A stretch of DNA of 64,000 nt from CAYSAQ01 sp964429235 (GCA_964429235.1 CAYSAQ010000005.1:1-64000); one strand, 5' to 3'. Positions 37,137-45,639 are shown, counted from the first letter of the stretch. Translations and numbers: made by a program. The notes: generated by a model not told the origin, from the letters alone.

Positions 37137-37742
37137 TTAGTTCATTTGAGACACAACAAACCTTAAGGCTGATGTGAAATCCATATTATACAAGACAACT
37201 CCTTTAGGCACTTGTATTTGTGCGTTAGAGAAGTTTAATATGCCTTTTACTCCACTATTTATTAGTGTTGTTGCAACTTCCTGTGCTGCCTTATGAGGGA
37301 CAGCAATAATCCCTATTTCTATGTTTTTTCCTTTTACGATATTCTCAATGTCGGTAGATGGATAAACATCAATGCTTGTTTGTAGTCGTTCTACTTTGTT
37401 GATGTTGCTGTCAAACCCAGCAAGGATATCAAACCCATCATTTTTAAAGGATTCATAGTCTATTAGGGCATTGCCGAGTCTTCCAAGTCCTACAATACAA
37501 GATTTGTACGGACGAGATAGTTTCAGTGCTTTCCCAAGAGTATTAGATAGCTCATCTACATGGTAGCCTCTTCTCGTGAAGTTAGTTACCTTTAGTGCGC
37601 TTATATCCTTCCTTATGGTATGGCCAGTAGTTCCCATCATAGTTGCAAGCGTTTTTGAGGATACATACTCAGTGTCCGGTTTAATGATTTGTAGCAGACC
37701 GTATATCTTGCAAAGTCTTTCAGCTGTAGCTGTCGGTATCAT
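37137..37742 (-). CDS. rex: Redox-sensing transcriptional repressor Rex
   Basis: A 201-residue NADH/NAD+-responsive repressor. N-terminal winged helix (about 1-75; SSKTLATMMGTTGHTIRKDISAL, given in pieces) and Rossmann domain with CIVGLGRLGNALIDY. The start at 37742 (MIPTATAERL) is preferred: GGGAG lies 8-9 nt upstream and the family length (about 205-215) fits. The longer frame runs through a Rex-like operator. Two TGAAATATTTCA palindromes upstream (37766-37784, 37853-37870) indicate autoregulation. Its operon partner serA links NADH level to serine synthesis. Confidence 0.95.
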   Translation of the reverse strand: MIPTATAERLCKIYGLLQIIKPDTEYVSSKTLATMMGTTGHTIRKDISALKVTNFTRRGYHVDELSNTLGKALKLSRPYKSCIVGLGRLGNALIDYESFKNDGFDILAGFDSNINKVERLQTSIDVYPSTDIENIVKGKNIEIGIIAVPHKAAQEVATTLINSGVKGILNFSNAQIQVPKGVVLYNMDFTSALRFVVSQMN

Positions 37743-37765
37743 CTTGCTTGCTCCCTTCTTCTCAT

Positions 37766-37784
37766 TTGTGAAATATTTCACCAA
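37766..37784. promoter_or_regulatory. Rex operator, proximal
   Basis: TTGTGAAATATTTCACCAA, near-perfect match to the known Rex consensus TTGTGAANNNNTTCACAA, inside the predicted rex 5' leader. Confidence 0.85.
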
Positions 37785-37844
37785 TAAACCTGTATCCATA
37801 GATTACTACTTTGAGGTTTTTGTTGCAAGTCTTATTTTTATTGA

Positions 37845-37870
37845 ATTATAAACTGTGAAATATTTCATCA
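37845..37870 (-). promoter_or_regulatory. rex promoter with distal Rex operator
   Basis: On the - strand TTGATG and TATAAT (37850-37845) flank a second palindrome, TGTGAAATATTTCATCA on + (37854-37870). The operator fills the spacer between -35 and -10, so bound Rex would block RNA polymerase. The two operator centres are 87 bp apart. Confidence 0.75.
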
Positions 37871-38019
37871 ATTAGTTTAGAATCAAACTGCTGATGGATA
37901 AATTATCAGAAAATTGATTGAGAACTTATTTAAGTCTTTAATGATTTATCCTACGAAGAATTCCAATGTTTATTTGCATATATACTGGGCAAAATTAAAA
38001 AAGGGTGAATAATATATAT

Positions 38020-39495
38020 ATGGGCGAGAATCCACTAGTACAAATAAGCATATCAGTTTCTGAAGATAATATGGCAGTAATCATGTCTATTCCTTCTGAA
38101 TGCACTCAGGTAGAGCTTCAGGATATTTTAGATTTATTATCTGAAAATGGCGTTGTATATGGAATAAATAATGATAATATTCAAATGATTTTGGAAGAGC
38201 ATGTTTTTGATAAAGAAGTTGAGCTTGCAAGCGGTGAGGCTGCGATAGATAAAGAAGTTGAGGTTGCCATAGGTGAGGTTGTTGAGGATGGTGCAGATGC
38301 ATGGTTAGAGCTTTTCTTTGATCCAGCAGAAAAGAAGCCTACTCCTGAGATGTCAGCAGATGGTTCTGTAGATCAACATGAATTGAATTTGATTGAGCTT
38401 GTTAAGGCTGGAGATTTGCTAATAAAAAAGCATCCACTAGTAAGTTCTAATGTTGATGGATGTGATGTGTATGGTAAAAAAATAAAAGCACATGTAGGGA
38501 AAGATGTTTTTATTAAAGCAGGGGATAACGTCGAGTTATCAGAGAACGGGTTAGAAGCATATGCAAAGGTTAGTGGTTCTTTGAAATGGGGAAGCAACAA
38601 AGTGTCCATTGAAACAAAGCTTCATGTGCGAGGCGATGTCGATTTTGCTACTGGTGATATAGATTTTTATGGAGATGTTGAAATCGAGGGGAACGTACTT
38701 AATGATTTCAAGGTTCAAACAACAGGAGATATTCTAATTAAAGGGGTTGTTGAGGCTGCAACCATTATAGCTGGAGGAACAGTTACCATTGTTAAAGGTG
38801 TTTTAGGGCGTGGCAATTGCTATATTCAAGCTGAGCTAGATGTTATTTCTGGGCATATTGAGGCTGCCAATGTAGTTTCTGGTAGATGTGTATATGTAAG
38901 TTCTGCTATTAGACACAGCAATGTAACTGCAAAAGAGAGTATCTATTGTGATAAAGAAGATGGCGCCATCATTGGGGGAAAATTAGTAGCCGGAAAGCTA
39001 GTGCAAGCCAGAGATGTTGGTACAGAGATTGAGACTCCAACAGTAATAAAAATTGGAGATGTGAGGGATATAGAAGAAAAAATAAAGCTAATAAATAGGC
39101 ATAAAGAAGAGTTGGAAAAGCAGTTGCAGCAAATAAAAGAAGTTCAATCGATACTCTGCTTGAAGTTGGTTAGATATAAAAAGGGAGTAGTGGATGCTGA
39201 TAGGCTGCGGTCTATGGTAGAACATTTAAAAAAGCTTAATAGTGCTATTGCTAGGCAGGAACAAGAAAATAATAAGCTAATGAGCGAGATAGGTGTTCTT
39301 AACGATGTGATAGAAGAAAAGAAGGATCCTAAATTGTCAGCAGAGGGAAATATATTTCCAGGGGTTAAGATTTCATTAGGACATAGCAGTATGCTTACTA
39401 AAGAGATATATTTTAATAAATCGATTGTGGTTATAGATTATGAGTTTTATTTTTTACGATATAAGGATCTTGATGAAGAAGACTCGGATGAATAA
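38020..39495 (+). CDS. FapA/DUF342-family polymer-forming-like protein
   Basis: A 491-residue cytoplasmic protein of the FapA (DUF342) family. An acidic N-terminal part leads to the family core VDGCDVYGKKI, then a right-handed beta-helix of repeated VxxxGDIxIxGxV turns (for example DVDFATGDIDFYGDVEIEG, ATIIAGGTVTIVKG). A coiled coil (about 345-435) and a short C-terminal strand region follow. Molecular function is unknown; members are linked to cell-surface or cell-division scaffolds. A GTG at 38005 is an alternative start; neither start has an ideal Shine-Dalgarno. A 39-bp tandem duplication lies at 38209-38286. It ends at a bidirectional terminator. Confidence 0.8.
   Translation: MGENPLVQISISVSEDNMAVIMSIPSECTQVELQDILDLLSENGVVYGINNDNIQMILEEHVFDKEVELASGEAAIDKEVEVAIGEVVEDGADAWLELFFDPAEKKPTPEMSADGSVDQHELNLIELVKAGDLLIKKHPLVSSNVDGCDVYGKKIKAHVGKDVFIKAGDNVELSENGLEAYAKVSGSLKWGSNKVSIETKLHVRGDVDFATGDIDFYGDVEIEGNVLNDFKVQTTGDILIKGVVEAATIIAGGTVTIVKGVLGRGNCYIQAELDVISGHIEAANVVSGRCVYVSSAIRHSNVTAKESIYCDKEDGAIIGGKLVAGKLVQARDVGTEIETPTVIKIGDVRDIEEKIKLINRHKEELEKQLQQIKEVQSILCLKLVRYKKGVVDADRLRSMVEHLKKLNSAIARQEQENNKLMSEIGVLNDVIEEKKDPKLSAEGNIFPGVKISLGHSSMLTKEIYFNKSIVVIDYEFYFLRYKDLDEEDSDE
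38209..38286. repeat. Two diverged 39-bp tandem copies inside the FapA-like gene
   Basis: GATAAAGAAGTTGAG recurs at 38209 and 38248, giving two 13-residue copies starting DKEVELASGE and DKEVEVAIGE. In-frame duplication in an acidic linker. Confidence 0.8.
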
Positions 39496-39527
39496 AAAAA
39501 AGGGTAGCACCGAAGTGCTACCCTTTT
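39496..39527. terminator. Bidirectional intrinsic terminator
   Basis: AAAGGGTAGCAC-CGAA-GTGCTACCCTTT with A and T runs: a 12-bp stem. It serves the FapA-like gene (+) and the second RRM gene (-). Confidence 0.95.
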
Positions 39528-39537
39528 CAAAGTTATC

Positions 39538-39813
39538 TTACCAACGGTTGTTGCTAGGACGTGCTTCTCTTGGCTTAGCAAGAGAAACTTTTAAATCTCT
39601 TCCGCCCATATCTTTGCCGTTTAATGCTTCGATTGCAGCGTTAGCTTCTTCTTCTGTACCCATTTCAACGAAACCAAAACCTTTAGAACGGTTTGTGTCT
39701 CTATCAACGATTACATTAGCTGAAGTTACAGTTCCTGCTACAGAAAATGATTCTGTGATAGAGTCATTTGTAGCAGAGAATGGTAGGTTTCCTACATATA
39801 ATTTATTGTTCAT
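39538..39813 (-). CDS. RRM-type RNA-binding protein (2 of 2)
   Basis: 91 residues: a single RRM with RNP2 KLYVGNLPF and RNP1 KGFGFVEM, followed by a short Arg/Asn tail (SLAKPREARPSNNRW) that could add RNA affinity. AAAGGAG precedes the ATG at 39813. It is a paralogue of the protein at 27535-27780. Each is monocistronic and has its own strong terminator, which suggests abundant, separately controlled transcripts. Confidence 0.95.
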   Translation of the reverse strand: MNNKLYVGNLPFSATNDSITESFSVAGTVTSANVIVDRDTNRSKGFGFVEMGTEEEANAAIEALNGKDMGGRDLKVSLAKPREARPSNNRW

Positions 39814-40026
39814 TGTGTGCTCCTTTCCTTTTAATTAATCGTAACGTGAGTCTTTCAGAGATTAATTAATCGGAAATTTTGAACAGTGACCTGCGAAAAA
39901 ATAACATAACTAAACCTTAAGTATACTAACTAATTACTATTGGATTCTAGTATAGGACCTATTTATTATAATAGCTAGTTATATTTTTACAACATATGCA
40001 GCGTGATATGGGAATAAAGCTTGTGA

Positions 40027-40032
40027 TACAAT
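40027..40032 (+). promoter_or_regulatory. -10 box of leaderless promoter
   Basis: TACAAT, 7 nt before the ATG at 40040. Confidence 0.4.
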
Positions 40033-40039
40033 ACTAGCC

Positions 40040-40636
40040 ATGAATGAAACTATAGAAACAATCAACAAAAGGCATAGCACAAGAATGTTTTCAGATCAGG
40101 ACGTAAAACAGGCAGATCTGCTAGAAGTATTAGATGCAGCTAATAAAGCTCCTTCTGCACATAATCAACAATCATGGAGGTTTATTATTACAAGAGGAGA
40201 GAAGAAAGCTGGGTTAGCGAATCTTATTTCTGAGAACGCTTCTAAATTTCCTAAAACATCGGGGGCATTACTGAGAATGGCAGCTAGAAGTATCAAAAGC
40301 GCACCACTTGTTATTGCGATAGCAAATACTGGCGACCTCATAGAACATGGGGGAGAGCTTTTTAAATTAGATCAAGAACATACATATGAGTTTTTTAGGA
40401 CTATGGAAATACAAAGTTCGTCAGCAGCAGTACAAAACTTGCTATTAGCGGCAACTTCTTTAGGATTACATACAGTATGGCTTGGCATTATGTACCTTAT
40501 AAAGGATGAAGTGCTTGAATATTTAGATGAACCAACAGGTGAATTTATGGCAATCATTCCAATGGGTTATCCAGCACGAGAAGGCAAGAGTCCATCAAAG
40601 CGTTCATTAGACATGATCGTAAAAGACCTAGGATAG
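40040..40636 (+). CDS. Nitroreductase-family FMN oxidoreductase
   Basis: 198 residues with the family N-terminal RHSTRMFSDQDV (phosphate-binding Arg/Ser), the NKAPSAHNQQSWRFII segment (APSxxNxQpW, FMN binding) and the later LLAATSLGLHTVWLG and IIPMGYPA. It should bind FMN and use NAD(P)H to reduce nitro compounds, quinones or flavins; the physiological substrate cannot be told. A perfect 9-bp hairpin follows the stop. Confidence 0.9.
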   Translation: MNETIETINKRHSTRMFSDQDVKQADLLEVLDAANKAPSAHNQQSWRFIITRGEKKAGLANLISENASKFPKTSGALLRMAARSIKSAPLVIAIANTGDLIEHGGELFKLDQEHTYEFFRTMEIQSSSAAVQNLLLAATSLGLHTVWLGIMYLIKDEVLEYLDEPTGEFMAIIPMGYPAREGKSPSKRSLDMIVKDLG

Positions 40637-40643
40637 CTGGGTG

Positions 40644-40667
40644 TTTATCAATTAACTGATTGATAAA
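40644..40667. terminator. Hairpin after the nitroreductase gene
   Basis: TTTATCAAT (40644-40652) pairs perfectly with ATTGATAAA (40659-40667) across TAACTG. No long T tract follows, so it is either a weak terminator or a palindromic protein site. Confidence 0.4.
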
Positions 40668-40778
40668 TTAAGATTTAATCTTGTGTTTTAAAAAAATATT
40701 TTTTCATGTATATTGGGGTTATTGGTAAAACCTATAGGAGACTAGGGTGAAGCTAAATAAAAAATTAGGAGGATATAG

Positions 40779-41174
40779 ATGAGAAAAATTATATTGTTAG
40801 CGGTTTTAGTGTTTAGTTTAAGTGCATCATTATTTGGATTTGCGACACTTACAGCACCTCAAGGTGGTGACCCAATTCAATTTTCAGCAAATATTGCGGA
40901 TGTTGATGTGTATTTGAATAATCAATTAGTTGGAAAGCTTGGCGCTCTTCCATTTACGTATAAAGTTAAAAGAGAAGAAGAGTCAAAAGTATTCACTTTT
41001 ACTAAGGATGGATACAAAGACTCAACTGTAGTTTTAACCAAATCACCTGTTTCAATATTTTGGCTAAACTTTATAATTGGTGGCGTTTGGGGTTCATCGA
41101 CAGACAGCCTTTCTACAAAAAACAATATGGAATATTCACCTAATCAATATTTCATTCAAATGAAAAAGATGTAA
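40779..41174 (+). CDS. Exported PEGA-like protein
   Basis: 131 residues. Signal peptide MRKIILLAVLVFSLSASLFG, then a small beta domain (NIADVDVYLNNQLVGKLG, FTYKVKREE, FTKDGYKDS) resembling PEGA domains of surface proteins. A hydrophobic stretch follows (VSIFWLNFIIGGVWGSSTDS), as in small membrane-associated PEGA proteins, and a C-terminal YSPNQYFIQMKK. Function unknown. AGGAGG lies 8 nt before the ATG. It heads a run of three envelope genes. Confidence 0.65.
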   Translation: MRKIILLAVLVFSLSASLFGFATLTAPQGGDPIQFSANIADVDVYLNNQLVGKLGALPFTYKVKREEESKVFTFTKDGYKDSTVVLTKSPVSIFWLNFIIGGVWGSSTDSLSTKNNMEYSPNQYFIQMKKM

Positions 41175-41181
41175 ATTTAAA

Positions 41182-41514
41182 ATGAATGGCATGAAGCGAT
41201 TCTTATTTATAGTTTTGCTTCTGCCCATTTTTTCATATGCTGGAACTAGATTACCTGAAAACATTTCTAATGAAATAATTTCTTTTACATTATTTAGCTA
41301 TGACAACTTAATCGCTGATGCTTACGAATCAGAAAAACCGTACATTAATCGATTAAGCTTTCTGTTAAGCGAAGCAACTAATGTAACTGAATCTGTTTAT
41401 TATCAAATATTAAATAGTAAAGAGTTAAGTAGCGAACCTTTCCCCGTTAAGTATATGGTGTTGCTTAATAAAAAAACTTTAGAGAAAAGTGGATATTATT
41501 TTGTTGATGAATAA
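41182..41514 (+). CDS. Small exported protein next to the DUF4105 gene
   Basis: 110 residues with a signal peptide (MKRFLFIVLLLPIFSYA from the second Met at 41191; an alternative start is 41182). The mature part is helix-rich (FLLSEATNVTESVYYQIL) and no family is recognised. It lies 7 bp after the PEGA-like gene, and its stop overlaps the start of the DUF4105 gene (ATGAATAA), so it is probably an accessory of that protein. Confidence 0.55.
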   Translation: MNGMKRFLFIVLLLPIFSYAGTRLPENISNEIISFTLFSYDNLIADAYESEKPYINRLSFLLSEATNVTESVYYQILNSKELSSEPFPVKYMVLLNKKTLEKSGYYFVDE

Positions 41515-43201
41515 ACTACCTTTTTATGTACTATTATTAATATTTAGCACCTCTTTACTTTTCTCAGGGGAATTTTGCTATAGCCGAAAATGGCTAAATA
41601 TACTCTTTTATGACAAACAAGGAGATAGCTATATCAGTTTAGCTGATACTTCTGATTTTTTTATCACACAGGAGGGTAAGACTGACCCTAAAGCAGAATA
41701 TGAAGCTTCTTTAAAACTTGTTGAAGCTAATGACTTATCGTTTAAGACTAAATTTCCACTTAGATATAAATATATTGCAAATAATAATAACTTTAAATAC
41801 GAGCCTGTTGTTCAAGTAGCTAATAATATTGAGAATGTAGTCATTGCTTATCCAAACAGATACATGAGTAACCCTGCATCAATGTTTGGACATCTATATT
41901 TGGTACTAAAAACAAATAAGGGATTATTAGATAGCGACATCCTTCATTATGTTGCTGATACGAAAGGGGTAGGAGGGTTTAATTATTTATTGGGTGGCCT
42001 TGTTGGGGAGTTCGAAGGCTGGTTCTTAAGAGAGCCGTATTATAAAGAGGTTAAGAATTATACCTATGTTGAAGATAGAGATATTATTTATTATGATTTG
42101 AAGTTGTTTCCTGAGCAAATAGAAGACTTGCAACTAGCGTATATTGAATTGCAAAATTATTCTTTTTATTATTATTTTTTAGATAAAAATTGTGCTTTTA
42201 TTATAGGGAAATTATTAAACGTAATCCTTTTGGAAGATATAGTAAAAAAAGAAGCATATGTTATGCCATCTCAAATAATTAATAAATTAATAGATGCTAG
42301 CTTGTTAGAAAACAAGCTCTTCAGAGTCTCTAATACAAAGCTATTTAATAATATATTTAATAAATTGAGTGGTTCTGATAAAAAGAAAGTTATTAAACTG
42401 TTTTTCAAAAAGCACCCTAATGTTCAATATAATAAAGAAATTTTAAAGTCATTCCTTTTGATTTCAGAATATGTAATTAGCAATTATAGCTCTATGTCAG
42501 ATACTGTAAGATTTAATAGAATAGAAGCTTATAAGCGATTAAGAGAGTTAAATGTTTTTGGTGTGCGCCAGAAAGACATAAAGAGTAAAAGCGTTAGCAG
42601 AATAAAATCTGAATCAGTAGGTGTCTCTGGTTTGGTTAATGGTCGCTATGAGTTTGTATATAATCCAGTCTATTTCTCTGAATATAGCAAACATGACAAA
42701 ATTGATATAAAAAGCGTCAAATGTTTAGGCATAAAATTAAAGCTTAATCCTAATGATTCAAATAGTTTGAAGTTTAATATTGTAGATCTAAAAAACATAA
42801 CCCAATACAATGAATTACTTAACACTTTTTCGTGGGAAGTAAAAAGCTCAATAATATATAATGACTCTTTTTTAACAAATCAGGAATTTAACTATGGGCT
42901 TGCCTTTAATTTTTTAAATAATGGACTTATTTATAGCTTAATTGGGCTTAATTATACGAGCTTTGATGATATTACAGATGTCTTACTTGTTGATTTAAAT
43001 TTTATACCTGCAATAAAGATTGGTTTAAATCAAAACTTAACTGAAAACCTCAAATTCTTTGTGTCCTACGAAAATAGATTTAAAAAAGATTATATAAAAG
43101 CTGAATTACTTTATAAACATGATAATCTTTTAAATAAATTAATGTTAATTAATGAAGGGTCTAGCTCAATACTTAAATTATCCTTTGAGTTTCTCTTCTG
43201 A
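41507..43201 (+). CDS. DUF4105 (Lnb N-terminal-like) envelope protein
   Basis: 564 residues starting at ATG 41507, within the stop of the preceding gene. Signal peptide MNKLPFYVLLLIFSTSLLFSG, then the DUF4105 core: NPASMFGHLYLVLK (NPxSxFGH), LGGLVGEFEGWFL and DKNCAFIIGKLL with the family Cys. This is a presumed papain-like or NlpC-like fold found in periplasmic or outer-membrane-linked proteins. The C-terminal ~170 residues are strand-like with an aromatic end (LKLSFEFLF), suggesting an outer-membrane barrel. Activity unproven. Confidence 0.75.
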   Translation: MNKLPFYVLLLIFSTSLLFSGEFCYSRKWLNILFYDKQGDSYISLADTSDFFITQEGKTDPKAEYEASLKLVEANDLSFKTKFPLRYKYIANNNNFKYEPVVQVANNIENVVIAYPNRYMSNPASMFGHLYLVLKTNKGLLDSDILHYVADTKGVGGFNYLLGGLVGEFEGWFLREPYYKEVKNYTYVEDRDIIYYDLKLFPEQIEDLQLAYIELQNYSFYYYFLDKNCAFIIGKLLNVILLEDIVKKEAYVMPSQIINKLIDASLLENKLFRVSNTKLFNNIFNKLSGSDKKKVIKLFFKKHPNVQYNKEILKSFLLISEYVISNYSSMSDTVRFNRIEAYKRLRELNVFGVRQKDIKSKSVSRIKSESVGVSGLVNGRYEFVYNPVYFSEYSKHDKIDIKSVKCLGIKLKLNPNDSNSLKFNIVDLKNITQYNELLNTFSWEVKSSIIYNDSFLTNQEFNYGLAFNFLNNGLIYSLIGLNYTSFDDITDVLLVDLNFIPAIKIGLNQNLTENLKFFVSYENRFKKDYIKAELLYKHDNLLNKLMLINEGSSSILKLSFEFLF

Positions 43202-43294
43202 AAATATGAAGCATTAAAATGGTAAGGCATCTGTTGAATATATGTTTTAAGTTAATTTATGCAAATAGTAAAAGAATTAGATTAGGAGATTTCG

Positions 43295-43648
43295 ATGAAC
43301 ATAATAATAGATAATAAAGAAATCGAGATTTTCATAGAAGATAAAAACATTGTGGATGTAGCAACTAGGGAAAAAGTTATTTTACCAGCACCATGTTATA
43401 GGTCTAATAAGAGTAACGGTTGCTGCAATGTCTGTGTTGTAGAAGTAGATGGAAGACAAGTGTATGCATGTGCAACGAAACCAGAAGATGGCATGAACAT
43501 TGTAGTTTTTAGGGAAGACTTAGTTAAGATTAGAAAAGAGAAAATTAAGATTTATAATCAGACAAAAGCAAAGGGATGTCAGGGTAGTTGTGATTGTCCA
43601 AGCTCAAAATCTTCAGGTGGATGTTGTTCTGAGAGAAATCATGGATAA
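43295..43648 (+). CDS. 2Fe-2S ferredoxin-fold protein with Cys-rich tail
   Basis: 117 residues. The N-terminal two thirds resemble the ferredoxin-fold 2Fe-2S domain at the start of NuoG/hydrogenase subunits: ILPAPCYRSNKSNGCCNVCV and VYACATKPEDGM supply the cluster cysteines. The C-terminal tail GCQGSCDCPSSKSSGGCC is an unusual Cys/Ser-rich stretch. It is probably an electron carrier or metal-binding protein, with no obvious partner. GGAGA precedes the ATG. The yjbQ start overlaps its last codons (ATGGATAA). Confidence 0.7.
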   Translation: MNIIIDNKEIEIFIEDKNIVDVATREKVILPAPCYRSNKSNGCCNVCVVEVDGRQVYACATKPEDGMNIVVFREDLVKIRKEKIKIYNQTKAKGCQGSCDCPSSKSSGGCCSERNHG

Positions 43649-44030
43649 AGTAAGAGTCGTAACTACTTCTAGAAATGAATTAATTGATATTACTGTGCAA
43701 ATACAAGCAGTAGTAAGTTGCTCAGAAGTTCAGTCTGGAATAGTTGTTGTCTATTCTCCACATACTACAGGTGCAATTACGGTAAATGAGAATGCTGATC
43801 CTGATGTTCAGCGAGATATGTCCTCGTTTATGGAAGAACTTGTCCCCTGTAAAAGCAGTTTCCGTCATATGGAAGGCAATTCCGATTCCCATATCAAAGG
43901 TAGTTTGTTCAATTTTAATCAAACATTTATTATAGAGAATGGTCAGATACAATTAGGAATTTGGCAGGGAATATATTTTGCTGAGTTTGATGGTCCAAGA
44001 ACCAGAGAAGTTTGGGTTAAAGTTCTATAG
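43641..44030 (+). CDS. yjbQ: YjbQ-family secondary thiamine-phosphate synthase-like protein
   Basis: 129 residues starting at ATG 43641 (MDKVRVVTTSRNELIDIT). Family motifs: YSPHTTGAITVNENADPDVQRD, cited as SPHTTGAITVNEN, then SDSHIKGSLF with its His, and the C-terminal GTWQ-like LGIWQGIYFAEFDGPRTR. Members have weak thiamine-phosphate synthase activity in vitro; the physiological role is unclear. Translationally coupled to the ferredoxin-like gene. The longer upstream frame is read inside that gene and is not supported. Confidence 0.88.
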   Translation: MDKVRVVTTSRNELIDITVQIQAVVSCSEVQSGIVVVYSPHTTGAITVNENADPDVQRDMSSFMEELVPCKSSFRHMEGNSDSHIKGSLFNFNQTFIIENGQIQLGIWQGIYFAEFDGPRTREVWVKVL

Positions 44031-44033
44031 CAA

Positions 44034-44062
44034 GGTTCATAGTTCACCATGAACTGTGAACC
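44034..44062. repeat. Long near-perfect inverted repeat, likely operator
   Basis: GGTTCATAGTTCA-CCA-TGAACTGTGAACC: 13-bp arms with one G-T pair and a 3-nt centre, ending 4 bp before the -10 box at 44067 and covering the -35 position. Confidence 0.7.
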
Positions 44063-44066
44063 ATGC

Positions 44067-44072
44067 TATAAT
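44067..44072 (+). promoter_or_regulatory. -10 box of leaderless promoter
   Basis: TATAAT, 7 nt before the ATG at 44080. Confidence 0.55.
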
Positions 44073-44079
44073 AAGAAAT

Positions 44080-45060
44080 ATGAGAACTGAAACATCAAAA
44101 AAAATTCTAGAATATATTAAACAGCAAAAGCGTGTAAGTCCAAAGCAACTTGGGGAAGTTTTGGATATTTCAAATCGTGCAATTTTTAAGCAGCTTAAAA
44201 ACTTATTAGATAAAAATGAAATAGAGAGAATTGGGTCTCCGCCAAAAGTTTTTTATAAATTAGTTGATGTTTCTGATCAAGAAATAATTTTTAATTTATC
44301 AAATGATGATATGAAGTTTTTGGATCAATTTTTTTATTGGATTACTCCTTTGGGACAGGTTAAAGAAGGTGTTATTGGATTCTCTTGGTGGTGTACAAGT
44401 AGAGGTTTGCCAATAGAAAAAACGTTTATTGAGTATAAGAAGACAATTGATAAATATAACGGATATCATTTAGAGAATGGACTAATTAGTGGTTTAGGAA
44501 AAATTAGAGATACATTTCAAGATGTATATTTAGATGATTTGTTTTATGTAGATTTTTATGCGATTGAAAGGTTTGGAAAGACAAAGGTTGGTCAGATATT
44601 GAATCTAGCAAAGCAAAACCAGAGTTTGCCACAGATTAATGATTTAATAGAAATAATCAAGAGTAATATTGCTATTTTAGTTAAAGAATTAAAAATTGAT
44701 TGTGTTGGATTTATTCCTCCAACTGTTAAACGGGAAGTTCAAATAATGAATGAGTTTAAGAAAAAATTACATTTCAACCTTCCTGTATTAAACATTACTA
44801 AAATCAAAACACCGATTATGGTTCCGCAGAAAACTCTAAGTAAGCTTAATGATAGGATAGAAAATGCTAGAAATACAATTGTTGTAGATGATATAAGAGT
44901 TTATAAAAATATATTATTGATTGATGATGCAGTTGGTTCAGGTTCTACAATTAATGAGACAGCAAGCCATATAAAGGATAAGAATTTATGTTCAGGAAAA
45001 TTATATGGATTAGCTATTACCGGAAGTGTTAAAGGTTTTGAAGTACTAAGTGAGGTATGA
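44080..45060 (+). CDS. Winged-helix / phosphoribosyltransferase fusion protein
   Basis: 326 residues. An N-terminal DeoR/ArsR-like winged helix (about 1-62; VSPKQLGEVLDISNRAIFKQ) is followed by a middle helical region and a C-terminal type I phosphoribosyltransferase domain with the PRPP loop NILLIDDAVGSGSTINE. The layout recalls PurR-type or ComF-like regulators, in which a PRT fold acts as ligand sensor. The start at 44080 is set by the -10 box; the earlier ATG at 44056 lies inside the palindrome. That palindrome is probably its own operator. The 3' end overlaps tag by 15 bp, convergent. Confidence 0.75.
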   Translation: MRTETSKKILEYIKQQKRVSPKQLGEVLDISNRAIFKQLKNLLDKNEIERIGSPPKVFYKLVDVSDQEIIFNLSNDDMKFLDQFFYWITPLGQVKEGVIGFSWWCTSRGLPIEKTFIEYKKTIDKYNGYHLENGLISGLGKIRDTFQDVYLDDLFYVDFYAIERFGKTKVGQILNLAKQNQSLPQINDLIEIIKSNIAILVKELKIDCVGFIPPTVKREVQIMNEFKKKLHFNLPVLNITKIKTPIMVPQKTLSKLNDRIENARNTIVVDDIRVYKNILLIDDAVGSGSTINETASHIKDKNLCSGKLYGLAITGSVKGFEVLSEV

Positions 45061-45633
45061 TTTAGTATAGTTTTTTATTTCATTGTATCTGTAGCAGCTA
45101 GCAATATGGTCGTTAACCATGCCAGTAGCTTGCATAAAGGCATAGCAGATAGTTGATCCGACGAATTTGAATCCATATTTCTTTAATGCCTTGCTCATAG
45201 TATCAGATTCTTTACTAGTAGCTGGGATTTCAGACATTGTTTTCCAAGAATTTGTAATTGGAGTGCCATTCACAAATGACCATAAGTATTTAGAAAAAGA
45301 ACCATGTTCTTCGACTATTTTAAAATAGCATTCTGCATTTTGTTTAGCAGCATTTATTTTTAGTTTGTTTCTGATGATTCCTGGGTCTTTAAGCAGTGAT
45401 GCTATTTTTTTCTCATTCCAATTAGCCATTTTTTTCGGGTTAAAATTGTCATAAGCGATTCTATATGTTTTGCGTCTTTTAAGAATGGTAATCCAACTAA
45501 GGCCTGCTTGGGAACCTTCGAGTATAAGCATCTCAAATAGTTTGGTGTCATCATAAACAGGCACTCCCCATTCATCATCATGGTAAGCGATGTATTCTTC
45601 ATCAGTTGTTAACCATTCGCATCTTTTTAGCAT
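45046..45633 (-). CDS. tag: DNA-3-methyladenine glycosylase I
   Basis: Removes 3-methyladenine from alkylated DNA. 195 residues with the family start RCEWLTTDEEYIAYHDDEWGVP (cited in part: YHDDEWG), the QAGLSWITILKRR helix-hairpin region, FVGSTICYAFMQATGMVNDH and the zinc-snap residues Cys and His (RCEW; NDHIASC). Leaderless: TATAAT lies 6 nt before the ATG. It ends convergent with the HTH-PRT gene. Confidence 0.96.
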   Translation of the reverse strand: MLKRCEWLTTDEEYIAYHDDEWGVPVYDDTKLFEMLILEGSQAGLSWITILKRRKTYRIAYDNFNPKKMANWNEKKIASLLKDPGIIRNKLKINAAKQNAECYFKIVEEHGSFSKYLWSFVNGTPITNSWKTMSEIPATSKESDTMSKALKKYGFKFVGSTICYAFMQATGMVNDHIASCYRYNEIKNYTKSYLT

Positions 45634-45639
45634 ATGAGC

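Noticed and set aside
38087..38302. His-rich frame on the - strand opposite the FapA-like gene
   Set aside because: A shadow of the real gene; its His-rich text is the complement of the acidic repeat codons.
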